Source: Acholoe squamosa
Lineage: Eukaryota > Annelida > Polychaeta > Phyllodocida > Polynoidae
DNA: 64,000 nucleotides
Reading direction: 5' to 3'
Assembly: GCA_949317995.1 (NCBI GenBank)
Contig: OX439051.1
Location: 41,977,250 to 42,041,249, forward strand
Shown one piece after another: positions 11,501 to 21,900 of the stretch (its first letter is position 1; each line of letters starts with the position of its first letter). A program made the position numbers and the translations under genes. Under the pieces are notes generated by a model, which worked only from the letters and a program-made list of their open reading frames with translations, was not told where the DNA came from and searched no databases.

Positions 11501-12290
11501 AGGTCTTTCAATGGTCACTAACATCCATCTCATAGCTTTTGAAGATCAAAATTGACCATATATGACCTGGATCCCTGTGTTTCCTAAAACAAAGATGGCC
11601 GACACACATGGAAAACAACAAAATTGGGTAGTTGAGGTCCCCTAATGGTCACTAACATCCATCTGATAACTTTTGAAGATTGAAGTTGACCATATATGGC
11701 CTGGATCCCTGTGATTCCTAAAACAAAGATGGCCGACATATATGGAGAACAATAAAATTAGCTAGTTGAGGTGTCCCAATGGTCACTAACATCCATCTCA
11801 TAACTTTTGAAGATTAAAATTGACAATATATGAGCTGGATCCCTGTGTTTCCTAAAACAAAGATGGCCGACACACATGGAAAACAATAAAATAGGCTAGT
11901 TGAGGTCTCCCAATAGTCACTAACATCCATCTGATAATTTTTGAAGATCAAAATTGACCATGTATGGCCTGGATCCCTGTGTATCCTAAAACAAAGATGG
12001 CTGACACATATGGAAAACAATAGAATTAGGTAGTTGAGGTCTTTCAACGGTCACTAATATCCATCTGATAACATTTGAAGATCAAAATTGACCACAAATG
12101 ACCTGGATCCCTGTGTTTCCTAAAACCAAGATGGCCAACACACATGGCAAACAATAAAATTGGGTAGTTGAGGTGTCCCAATGGTCACTAACATCCATCT
12201 GATAACTTTTTAAGATCAAAATTGACCATATATGGCCTGGATCCCTGTGTTTCTGAAAACCAAGATGGCCGACACACATGGAAAACAGTC
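8577..12290. repeat. 134-bp tandem satellite, about 26 copies
   Basis: Units begin with CAATGGTCACTAACATCCAT and recur at 8577, 8711, 8845, 8979, 9113, 9247 and onward with a 134-bp step, small indels aside, to about 12179; the last copy is partial. One unit is split by a 235-bp insertion (MITE plus its extra TA). Each unit has CCTGGATCCCTGTG and AAACAAAGATGGCCGACAC blocks. Reading frames through the array are by-products of the repeat. Confidence 0.95.
9641..9873 (+). mobile_element. 233-bp MITE, CCGTAAACTCCCGCG family, nested in satellite
   Basis: The ends are CCGTAAACTCCCGCG and CGCGGGAGTTTACGG. TA flanks lie at 9639-9640 and 9874-9875. The empty site is preserved in neighbouring satellite units (AATTAGCTAGTTGAGG), so the insertion point and TA duplication are certain. 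The interior has repeated CGTATAAGACGCAC blocks and no coding capacity. Confidence 0.92.
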
Positions 12291-12404
12291 CCAAGACTCC
12301 AAATAATCCAATGCCACGTCACTTAAAACTCCTAAAAAAGTGCATCATACTTATGTGTACATGTATACATAAATATACATGTAGGTGGCCTTTAGTGGGT
12401 TAAT

Positions 12405-12545
12405 AGTCAGTGGTGCTGAGAAAGCACCACCAGCAGAAGAGAACCACTAGGTGCTGGGGGGGGGGGGGGGTGGTGCCAGGCAGGTATGGGGCCATCCCAG
12501 GAGCACAGCCACCACCACCATTCAGAGGTGGGTGGGGGGGGGGAG
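12405..12545. repeat. G-run-rich low-complexity segment
   Basis: An uninterrupted G run of about 15 near 12456 and another of 10-11 near 12532 are separated by GGTGGTG and CACCACC blocks. G-quadruplex formation is plausible on this strand. Frames on both strands are proline/glycine by-products. Confidence 0.8.
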
Positions 12546-12561
12546 GCTATAATATATACTA

Positions 12562-12794
12562 CCGTAAACTCCCGCGTATAAGACGCGTCCTCTACGCCAA
12601 ACAAAATGCTAGGGGGTCTTATAGCTTTCTCTCAAGTTGGGTGTGCGTCTTATACGAGGGGTAATTTTACTATAGAAATGTACTAATCTTACAAATTTCA
12701 GCCTTAAAATGTGCGTCTTATACGCGAAAATGCATGTGCTGAGTTTGGGGTGCGTCTTATACGCGCAGCGCGTCTTCTACGCGGGAGTTTACGG
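12562..12794 (-). mobile_element. 233-bp MITE, second copy in opposite orientation
   Basis: It is the same length and family as the copy at 9641 but inverted: its right end read backwards matches the left end of the other, including the unusual CGCGTAGAAGACGCGC start. TA flanks lie at 12560-12561 and 12795-12796. It sits inside the right part of the composite satellite element. Confidence 0.9.
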
Positions 12795-13320
12795 TATATA
12801 CCATGGCTCTGCCTGAGGTGTCCAGGGCTATCACCACTCTGTCGCCAGGGTCTACAATAAAAGGTCCACCAACACCACCACTTCTATGCTTGACTGATTT
12901 GCAGATTTTAATCCAGGTATAGGCATACTCAATACTGTACCTATGAGAGGATTATACATGGAGAGCGAGGAAGCACCACTATGAGAGCTTGTATTTAAGA
13001 ATGGGTCCCCTCCTATAGCCGTTCATTCCTAAGAATGAACAGCAACTAGTATATAGAACTCTGCATAACTCTTATTTGTGATATTCGCCTTAGCACACTA
13101 TAACAGTTAGAACAGCGACCAGTACACTGGATGTATTGAGAGGTTTATTTGTCTTCACATTGGTAACACTATCAGAAACTTGATGATTTTTTTCCAGTGT
13201 TCAATTATATCAGTTAAAATGTAAGCAGTTTCTTGTGTATCGTGCGGTTCTATTATGGGTCGTAAGTTACATATGAGTTCAAGTAAACCTTTAGGGCTGC
13301 AAAATGCCTCATGATGCTCC

Positions 13321-13645
13321 ATTGAGTCATCATGATGCACCAATGGTCATCATGATGCACTATTGGTCATCATGATGCACCAATGGTCATCATGATGCAC
13401 CAATGGTCATCATGATGCACTATTGGTCATCATGATGCACCAATGGTCATCATGATGCACTATTGGTCATCATGATGCACCAATGGTCATCATGATGCAC
13501 TATTGGTCATCATGATGCACCAATGGTCATCATGATGCACTATTGGTCATCATGATGCACCAATGGTCATCATGATGCACTATTGGTCATCATGATGCAC
13601 GATCTTTCATCATGATGCACCATTTGGTCATCATGATGCACCAAT
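13321..13645. repeat. 20-bp minisatellite, about 16 units
   Basis: Two alternating 20-mers, CAATGGTCATCATGATGCAC and TATTGGTCATCATGATGCAC, run with a strict 20-bp step from 13321; the last units are degraded (GATCTTTCATCATGATGCAC). The shared GGTCATCATGATGCAC core matches the arm of the palindromic repeat dispersed in this window (compare GGTCGTCATGATGCA near 22724). Confidence 0.95.
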
Positions 13646-13649
13646 ACAG

Positions 13650-13815
13650 TGTTGGTGAGTTTTCTCACCAGTGCTACATTAGTGCATCATGCCGACCCCT
13701 CAGGAGTGTTATTATCCCTTAGGACAAGCATGATGCAGGAATGCAGCACTGGTGAGTTACTCACCAAGGCTGCATCTATGCTTTATGCATTTTTGGCATG
13801 ATGCATTAATGCACT
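13650..13815. repeat. palindromic foldback repeats (two copies)
   Basis: Directly beside the minisatellite, GGTGAGTTTTCTCACC followed by GCATCATGCCGACC, and then GCACTGGTGAGTTACTCACC, show the centre and arm of the dispersed palindromic family. They probably represent the parent copies from which the minisatellite expanded. Confidence 0.7.
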
Positions 13816-14464
13816 AGGCGGCCCTTACAGGTTGAAGGATCTTGCAAAGCTCTAACTTCCTAACATAAAAATCTCTGAATTCTTACCAACCAGAAATGTT
13901 ATATATGCAACATTCTACATCGAACCAACGATTATATAAATCTTGTGAAACGAGTCTTTGACCAGTTCAAAATATTTTAATATCACAATGTGAAACACAA
14001 CATTAATGCTACAATACTGAACAAGTACAGGACCTTCAAGAAGAAATCCATGTCAACACGCAAAAAGAAATCATATGCAATGTTACGTATATCATCACTG
14101 CGCAAAGAAATGTGCGACTAGCTCTGTTAAATCATGAAAAGCGAAGAGAACAGGATTTCTATGGTGTATACATAACCTAAAGATTTACAGAGGCCACCTG
14201 TGCATGCACCACAGCCCTTCCTACATTCTTTTTCTAAAAACCATTTTGTGTAGATGGGTTATCCATTCAAAGTAGATATTGTCTGTATCTATAGTATTAA
14301 ATTCCATAAAAAATTGGTCGGCAGTGTGCAGATGCTACGTGGTAATTTAGTAAAATAGGGGAGTTGGCATTAAAGTGGCTAGATACAACTAGGGTATCTT
14401 GTCTATAGAACTATAAAGATATGAATCACTCAGGATTTATATTTGAGCCTCTAAGGGTCACAGA

Positions 14465-14545
14465 ATGTGTCCTTTTGTTGTCATGATGCATCGAGGCAGG
14501 TCTGGTGAGTAACTCGCAGAAGCTGCATTCAAGCATCATGCCAAC
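14465..14545. repeat. palindromic foldback repeat copy
   Basis: GTCATGATGCATCGAGGCAG, a GGTGAGTAACTC centre and GCATCATGCCAACCCT form a diverged palindrome of the family best seen at 22801. Confidence 0.65.
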
Positions 14546-15724
14546 CCTACAGCAATGACTCAGTGCGGGCGGGTTGATATGACGTCCTTGAAGATCTAAG
14601 ATGAGACACAGACCACATCTGACCATGTGCTTTAAACGTCTGCATGCAAAGTGGATCCAAACTAGTCATCCCTATTGACAAGTGTGTCTAATCGGGAACA
14701 GTTTATTCACAGCAGGCAGTGACGCGATTGTTACTAGTACTAACTGGATGCTACTGACCAACACTACATAACAACAAAAACATCTACGACTGCCGTAAAG
14801 TGGTATACAAGTATCAATGTATATATCATGTAGGTAATACATAAACGCCACATCTCAGTCTGCAGTTTGTACAAGCAACTTTAAGACACTGTCACCGAGA
14901 AAGTTGACGTGACTTAGGCGTATGGCTGTGTCCTTGCACCACAAAACCAAGACTCAAGCTGTGCTAACAGGTATTGGGTGCAAAGTCACACAGTATCAAT
15001 ACTGTGTGCTAGGACCTTGCTAACAGTATGGTAGTTCATCATTACGACTCAGTATTCATGGCCTGGTGGGTCTGCGGGGCTGTATGTACACTACAGCCTG
15101 AGATACAACTGTTGAAGTTCTATAAAAATCCATCCCATCTCTACAAAAATAGCTTTCATCACTTTCTTTTTTTACTCCTAACCGGATGGCACCAACCAAT
15201 CTGAACCCATCGATCATCACATTATGTCTGACGTCTTGGAACCATAGTTGTCGCACAGTTTGTTTTTGTTATGAAAATATTAGATGGTTCTCTTTTGGTA
15301 ATTTACAAAAGAAAACGCTTCCGGTCCTGGCATTACCAGGGTAATATTATTTATATACAACTAGTCAAGCAGAATCTCGATTAACAAGTAGATCTGGAAT
15401 AGATAAGCTATATTCCATATATTTAACTGACAGGTTACTACAGGATTAGTTTCACAATAAAAATGCTGATTATCAATCACTTGGTTAACACATGGAAAAA
15501 GTTTCTGACAGAAAAGTTTTTTTTTCGGAGGTGTCTAGATTTGTCTTCACGACAAGAGTTCCAAATCTATCACCCAAGGTCCAAAATATTTCAATGAGAA
15601 CGAACTTGACACTTCATCTTCGCATACAGTATCAAAATACCTGGATATTCAAGTACTGCAGGCAGGGCAACTAAACAATGGAACACAGAACAAGTTATAA
15701 ATCACTTATAAATCTAAGGGAGGG
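14546..15724. other. intergenic, no gene supported
   Basis: No splice-compatible coding exon is visible. A 66-codon minus-strand frame at 15056-15256 has a fairly ordinary amino-acid composition but no recognisable motif, acceptor or upstream partner, so I leave it out. Confidence 0.45.
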
Positions 15725-15748
15725 TCATGATTATCAACAACAAAAGAT

Positions 15749-15754
15749 TTTATT
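15749..15754 (-). terminator. TMBIM6: polyadenylation signal of TMBIM6
   Basis: Forward TTTATT reads AATAAA on the minus strand, about 145 nt past the TMBIM6 stop codon. It implies a short 3' UTR ending near 15725-15735. Confidence 0.6.
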
Positions 15755-15896
15755 TCATTTTTTTTTACCACATAAAAGTGCTCAACAGGTCACAGCAACA
15801 GGTGAATTAGTCGTACCAGATATCTTCTTCGTTTAATCTGGTTTGTAGTCAGAAATGTTTCGTGTGTTATTTCTTGGGTGTGTTGGAGGAGAGCTT

Positions 15897-15990
15897 TCAG
15901 TCCTTCCTCTTCTTGTCCTCCTTGTTGGCGAGCAGGATCATGATGCGGCGGAACAGCTGCACGAAATCAATGAACAACTCGATGCCGTGC
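15897..15990 (-). CDS. TMBIM6: TMBIM6 exon 7 (last coding exon)
   Basis: 94 nt, residues 203-233 and TGA at 15899-15897. It contains [20 protein letters not shown] with D211, then the charged cytosolic tail NKEDKKRKD. Confidence 0.95.
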
Positions 15991-18900
15991 CTGCAATGGA
16001 GTAGTTTCTATATTTTAGAATAGGCCCATATAAATCTATTGTAGCACCTCGCATATAGGGTGCAATTTATACATGGCAAACTAAATGACCACATATGAAG
16101 AAAAGACTTAATGCATCTCATATAAATACCTATACACACATCTAAATTTGATTTTCTCTAACCCTCTACATGTCAAGCGGCACTAAATGCATCATGCTGA
16201 CCCTATTGAAATATAGCCCTTGTCGTTATGCATGGACTGTATTCTTATGTCATAGAGACATGCCATGGGTATAATGTTCTTATTATTCAGCCCTTTAACA
16301 GGGATTCCACTCACAGATCACTGAAAAGTAAGAAATCATCTTAATTTTCTGAATTCCAAATAGGAATATCCTATAGGAAATGAAGCAAAAAATCGGAAAA
16401 GTGGCATCCCTGCTTTAAGGTTTAATGCTGTTGTATACATAACATATTATGGGCAGAGTGTACGTACCAGATGAAGTCGTCGTCCCCACGGCGGCGCTTC
16501 TCCACGATAAGCTGGGTGTCGTACAGCACAAACCCACACATGATGAGCAGACCCAAGTACAGGTTCACCTGCAACAAATAATACAAAATATCAATATTAT
16601 ATTGGACAAATGAAAGTGAATAACCACAATACTGAAAGTGCTCACTTAGAACCCTTGTATGTAGGTTTGTATAGGAACAGTCTTTGAAACTCGAAAATCC
16701 TAGAAATCAGGGAAGCCAATGACGACTTCCATCCCGATACCAGATTGTAGCCTTTAAATGTTGCGTTTTGAGTGAGCAATGGTCAAGGATAAGCACTAGA
16801 GTATAGGTACCGTAATCTCCCGCGTATAAGGTGCGTCTTATACGGGGGGTTTAGTTCTCATTGGATCCACAAGGGGTACACCAAGACCTTTATTTTGATA
16901 TCTTACATGCCCCCTTTGGTCATGAAAGGACATAAGGGGGCCCAGGAGGGTCCGGGGTGGCCCAAGCTACACATAGGTTTTTGAATTTAGAAAATTCATT
17001 CAGTAGAACCAAAGTTATGAATTTTTCATTTTTTTTGAGAATTTTCCAAAACTCTAGGTGCGCCTTATACGCGGGCTGCGCCTTAAACGCGGGAGATTAC
17101 TGTACTTAGTTTCAGGAAAGAGACGTTGAATAAGCGCCTGCCTTTTTAATGAGCAGGGGTATGTTCATTTGTGATATGGTGTATGTAATAAAAGGACCAA
17201 TTGCTACCAGAAATAGGGTTTTCCTTTTTGTGTTACAGACATTTGGTCAGCCATGTGATTCTCTTAAATTCTGAGATGTAGGTTGCTCCATGGCAAATGA
17301 CTGTAAATTCATGGTCTTCTTACCTCAAAGATGATCCTAGACTGGAAGAAGAGGTTGGCCAGGCCGGCAACCATGAGCCACATGAGGCCCGACATCAGGG
17401 TACCTGTAAGGGAAACATGTTAAACCTTTAAGCACTGCTAATACAGGAGTGCATCATGCCCATTAGTCGGCATGATGCACCAATTAAGTGCTGGTGCATC
17501 ATGCCGACCCTCTAGGAGTGTATCACCTCCATGGTAGGCACTGAAGTAACTCCTGTGTACGGGCTGTCGTGCGCTGAGGCCAAAAGTGTTATTAAGCAAA
17601 AATGGAGCACCTCAAGTTGACATATCTTTACTTATTGATTCTGAAGCTGTTTACAGGATTTGGACAATTAGGGTATCATTTTAATGGAGTGTATCATCTC
17701 CATGGGGTCTGTATAATGCATTCGCGCATCCTAGAAAAAACATAAAAGCCACAGATATGGGGATCTAGGGTCTTAAAGGACAGGATTTGACTGCTGGTCC
17801 AACTGACTCGACACCAATTTACTTTTTTATCTCCTTAAGAAATAAAGGTGAAATTTGGGAGTTCACCTACCTCCAAGGTAAAGCCAGTGCCTCTGGTCCC
17901 CGAGGAGAGCGCTAACCGAGAAACAAATGAACACCAACGATGTCGCCAAGAATGCTGTTGGGATGATGCTGAAATGACAAAATACATCCAAATATAAGTG
18001 TTTTTTTTTGTGATATACCAACATATATGACGATGTGGCGTTTTTTAAAGGAACATATTAAATTCAATACAGAAATATCTACATAAGGCAGGCGTGCAAA
18101 ATTTCCTATCGACTGGTCAGGATGCTGCTGGTCCTAAGGTATTACTGTCCTCACCTTGGGTCTATCCTGATGACGACGTCCATAAGGGGTCCGAGGGACA
18201 GCCCAGTAAGGAAGCCGAAGCCGGCTAGCATACTCATACGCTTTGTCAGGTTCTCGGGTGTGTGGGGTGTGGCATACAGCCATCCCATCAAGCCAATCGA
18301 CAGTAACGCTGTGATGAACCCAGCCTGAAAGAAGTTATTGTAAGCTATTTAACACCATTCCTCTGGTTTGGTTTGGTTGATTTTACGTCCACTAATAGTA
18401 CTTAAAAGTTAGCAGACATTTCTGTGGTTCGCGGACAACAAACAAGTCCTTTCTTTTCTTTTTGGACAGGTTTTTAAAAGCTGCTTGTCCAAACAGCTAG
18501 ACAGGTATTTATATGCTGCTTGCCCGACACAGCAGTGACCGAATCTATGAATGATCGAATCTATGAGATGAATGACCGCATCTATGAGGAGGGGTGAGGG
18601 AGAAAACCGCTACCAGGGCTTCATTCCCCTACTCTTTTCGAAGGATAGCAAGTGTTCTTTTATTTGCCTGGTCCCATAGACAGGGCCAGACAAACCACGG
18701 CCTTTGATCACTCAGACGTGGTTCACTGAGGGGGAATCCCATGGCAAAAGGCAAGCATGTACGCCCGGGCCCGCGCATATGGACACCAGCTGCCCACATG
18801 CTCACCCCAAGACACAAGAAACCCTAAGTTTGTCGCCTTTTACGAATCTGGTATGCCCACTGGTAGAATGGAAGGAGGAAAATTCCTCCTTCGTGGACTC

Positions 18901-21900
18901 CCAATGAAGTTATTCTGCTCCTCCATGCCCTCACATGAAGGTCCCCACTCCACAGGGGGATATTCCTCTGGTAACCAATCATTTATTGATTTTATTGATA
19001 CAGTAAAGTCTCATAAAGACTACGGGTAATAGAAATAATGAGGTGAGAAGGCGTATTATATGTCAGGAGAAGAATATTGATAAGTTACAAATCACTAAAG
19101 TATATCTGAATGAATAACATACAAATCCTATGGCTAAGGGCTGATTGAAATTTACTGATACATGATTATATTCAATGAGAACGAGTTAAACAGTCACATT
19201 TTCAATTTGGGCCATTAAGACTTATCAGCAACAAAAGCTGACAAACTAGCCTCCTTGCATTAATAAAAAAAAAAAAGAGGGAAAAATACACTATAGAGCG
19301 TTTCATACCCTGATGAAGTGCGTGTAGAGGTCGACGTAGGCGCCAACACAGGCGGCCACCATGGCGATGGCCAGGCAGCTGTAGACATTGCGGAGATGAG
19401 CCTTCACCGGCTTCTCCCTGAAATAGACAAATGTAAGGTTGGACGGTTTTATTCTACCTGGCTGTTTTACATGTACTATCTTAACCCATTCAGAACAGCA
19501 CAATGGCTGTAAGGTTTTAGACATTATTAATCAACAAGGGGGTCAGTTTTAGTCCCCCTCTTTATTCTATTGTATCGAGAGCTTTTTCGCTTAAAAGGGG
19601 TAAAAATTTGTTGGGTCACCCATTCTTAAAAGCGACCACACTCTTTTTTTCTCTCGCAATAGTGCACCAGTTCAGCTATGGCGAGTATGGAGCAACTCAG
19701 CAGTGCTGAATTTGTGCACCACACAGACCATTCAAGATACATGAAGGGTGCCATGGTGAGTGACTCACCAGCATTAGACCATACATTTATGCATCATTAC
19801 AGCAGTGGACACCAAAGGACTGCCATAGGAAATGTAGGCAATCAGTGAAATGTTTCCCAGGCTTCACCTGCCAGCTGCTTAGCCTATAAGTTGTCTGTCT
19901 CGTGTCATTTTTGACTGTTTCTTCAACTGTCCCAAAGTGAACAACATCTCGAATGATGGGTAAAGTCACCCCACGCCCACTCCATACCACAGTATCAAGG
20001 TGACATTTCAATATATGAGTGCTTCCCTTTTTATAGGGCATTAGCACATTAGGCTATGGAGGCCGCCATTAGACCCCGACTGCACTATGACTAACACCTT
20101 CAGCCCCCGTCTCTGCAGTAAATGCCAGGGATGCTTCCCATTGGTCAATAATACAATAGCCATGTGCCGTATATAACCCGAGCAACAAGGGCTTGAAATA
20201 TCTTTTAAAGATTGAACGTGTGCAATACACCACTGGCCCAGGCCTTCCACTACTTACCGTAGGGGACTGTATAGTGACAGTGTGTCCGAGTCGTCAATGG
20301 TTAAGGCTATGGAGAATGCACCTATTATCGCTTGCATTTTTCATTGGCGAATAACTCCTCTCCTGGTGGGTTAAGCATTGCACAATATCACCAGGTCTTG
20401 CATAAGGATCCATATTAACCATAGAAAGGCATGAGACACTGTAATTCTCCTCCATTTTGTTATAATCAAGCAGTTTCGATGGCACAGTGAGTTGATCGTC
20501 TCGCTGTCTGCCATTTTGGATTTTGATGTTCTGTACGCATGCGCGACCCGCCTCCTATCGTTTTAACTTGAAATTAATGGCTTTTTGAATATAAAACCAG
20601 TGTTGTAGATTTTAATACAATAGTAGAGAATAGTCCTGTGAGACATGGCGCGGCGACTTATAATCTTGTGTCTAGTTTCAGTTGGTGAGACAGATAGGGC
20701 ATACTATCATCTGGGCTTTTGGTAGTATATAGCACAAATTCAACCTAAACTACCCACTGCAGCTAAGTACTAATAGTCTGTAGACTGTCCATTCTGCATG
20801 CACCTCACTCAGCTGCCACAGGGACCTGTCTTATTCAATGTTCAATGCCATAGTCAACAGGTGTGTCATTATGAGTGTACACTGTCTCAGATTGCCAGGA
20901 GCCTGCTCTGCCCCCCCCCCCTGCCCCCCCCACACACACATCCAACTGCCAATCACTTGTAATAGTCTGTACCTCGTCACGGGCCAGTGGTCAGCAAGCC
21001 GGATCACTCCACCTCTCTTTAGAGGGGGAGCACAGTGTAAGTACCCTGGTGTACATACATGTTTTCAGTGTTCCACAAAATCGTTTATATAATGAAAGGA
21101 GTAATCAAATTAATCTTTCATCACCAATAGTAGATACATATTCTAAGATAGCATTATTTCAATGTAAACTAAAAATTTTACACAGAAAAGAATGTAGCAG
21201 TTCCACAAGGTGGCCTTACACTTCAACCTCCTCTGATTTACAAAAATGCACATATGGCAACACACTTTAGCACTGATTTCTCCATAGAGATCTTTGACAG
21301 TGAATACTTTGTTCAAATACAGAAAATATGATCCAATTGTACCATAACCCACTGAGATAAAACCTGTACTACATATATATAGTAGTTTCAAAACGAACAA
21401 TTCTAAAACAAAGGCTACAGGGATGCATTTCTGAATCTTAAAATGCTCTAATGCTAATCTGCCATAGGGCTCCAAATGATGAAATGTCTTATCTGCGAAT
21501 AAAATCAAAAGTATGAGATATATTCTGAAAATTCCTTCACTGACAAGTAAAGTACACACACTGTTGTTATTACATTAGAATAGTGAGCAGGAATAGTCCA
21601 TAGCAGAGGAGCCACAAACAAAAATAGATTGCAAAGCCTCCCTATCCCTTACACCGTGGCGACTGTGAACCATACACTAGTCTACTCATCTCACGAGTAG
21701 TACTCACTAGTCGCCGCGCTAATAATTCATGCATGTTTGGCAATATTAATTGTATTGAATCATATAAACCCTATCTATTTACTGTTATAAAATAAAATCT
21801 GACGACAGGTCACTCTGCGCATGCGCCAAATCTCTATACCGGACGTGCGGCGGTCAACATAACCAAAAAATGGTGGTCCGATTTACACACTCATATATAA

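Larger units (their letters stand above)
8375..13030. mobile_element. composite element: inverted ends enclosing a 134-bp satellite
   Basis: The left flank (about 8375-8510) and right flank (about 12895-13030) are inverted copies. GCCTGGATTAAAAT at 8497 faces ATTTTAATCCAGGT at 12907; GTGCTTCCTCGCTCTC near 8436 faces GAGAGCGAGGAAGCAC near 12961, and the match runs on through a TATTTAAG block. The arms have diverged and I could not define exact ends or a target duplication. The interior is the 134-bp satellite plus about 540 bp of GC-run-rich DNA holding a MITE. No transposase is visible. It could be a non-autonomous DNA transposon whose internal minisatellite expanded, or a satellite that grew between two inverted repeats. 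Confidence 0.6.

Noticed and set aside
8882-12294. Series of 60-84-codon minus-strand frames with a shared CFRKHRDPGH-type motif
   Set aside because: The frames follow the 134-bp satellite, restart in different phases and are broken at irregular places. The 134-bp step is not a multiple of three, so no frame can continue through the array.
13321-13645. CRISPR-like array
   Set aside because: The repeat and the supposed spacer are both identical from unit to unit; this is a simple 20-bp minisatellite in an animal genome.
15056-15256. 66-codon minus-strand frame downstream of TMBIM6
   Set aside because: It has a fairly balanced composition but no acceptor, partner exon or recognisable motif, and it lies beyond the TMBIM6 polyadenylation signal.
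21143-21559. 138-codon minus-strand frame, hydrophobic and Cys-containing
   Set aside because: AT-rich intronic DNA readily gives Leu/Ile/Phe-rich frames. No splice-compatible extension, signal or recognisable domain was found.
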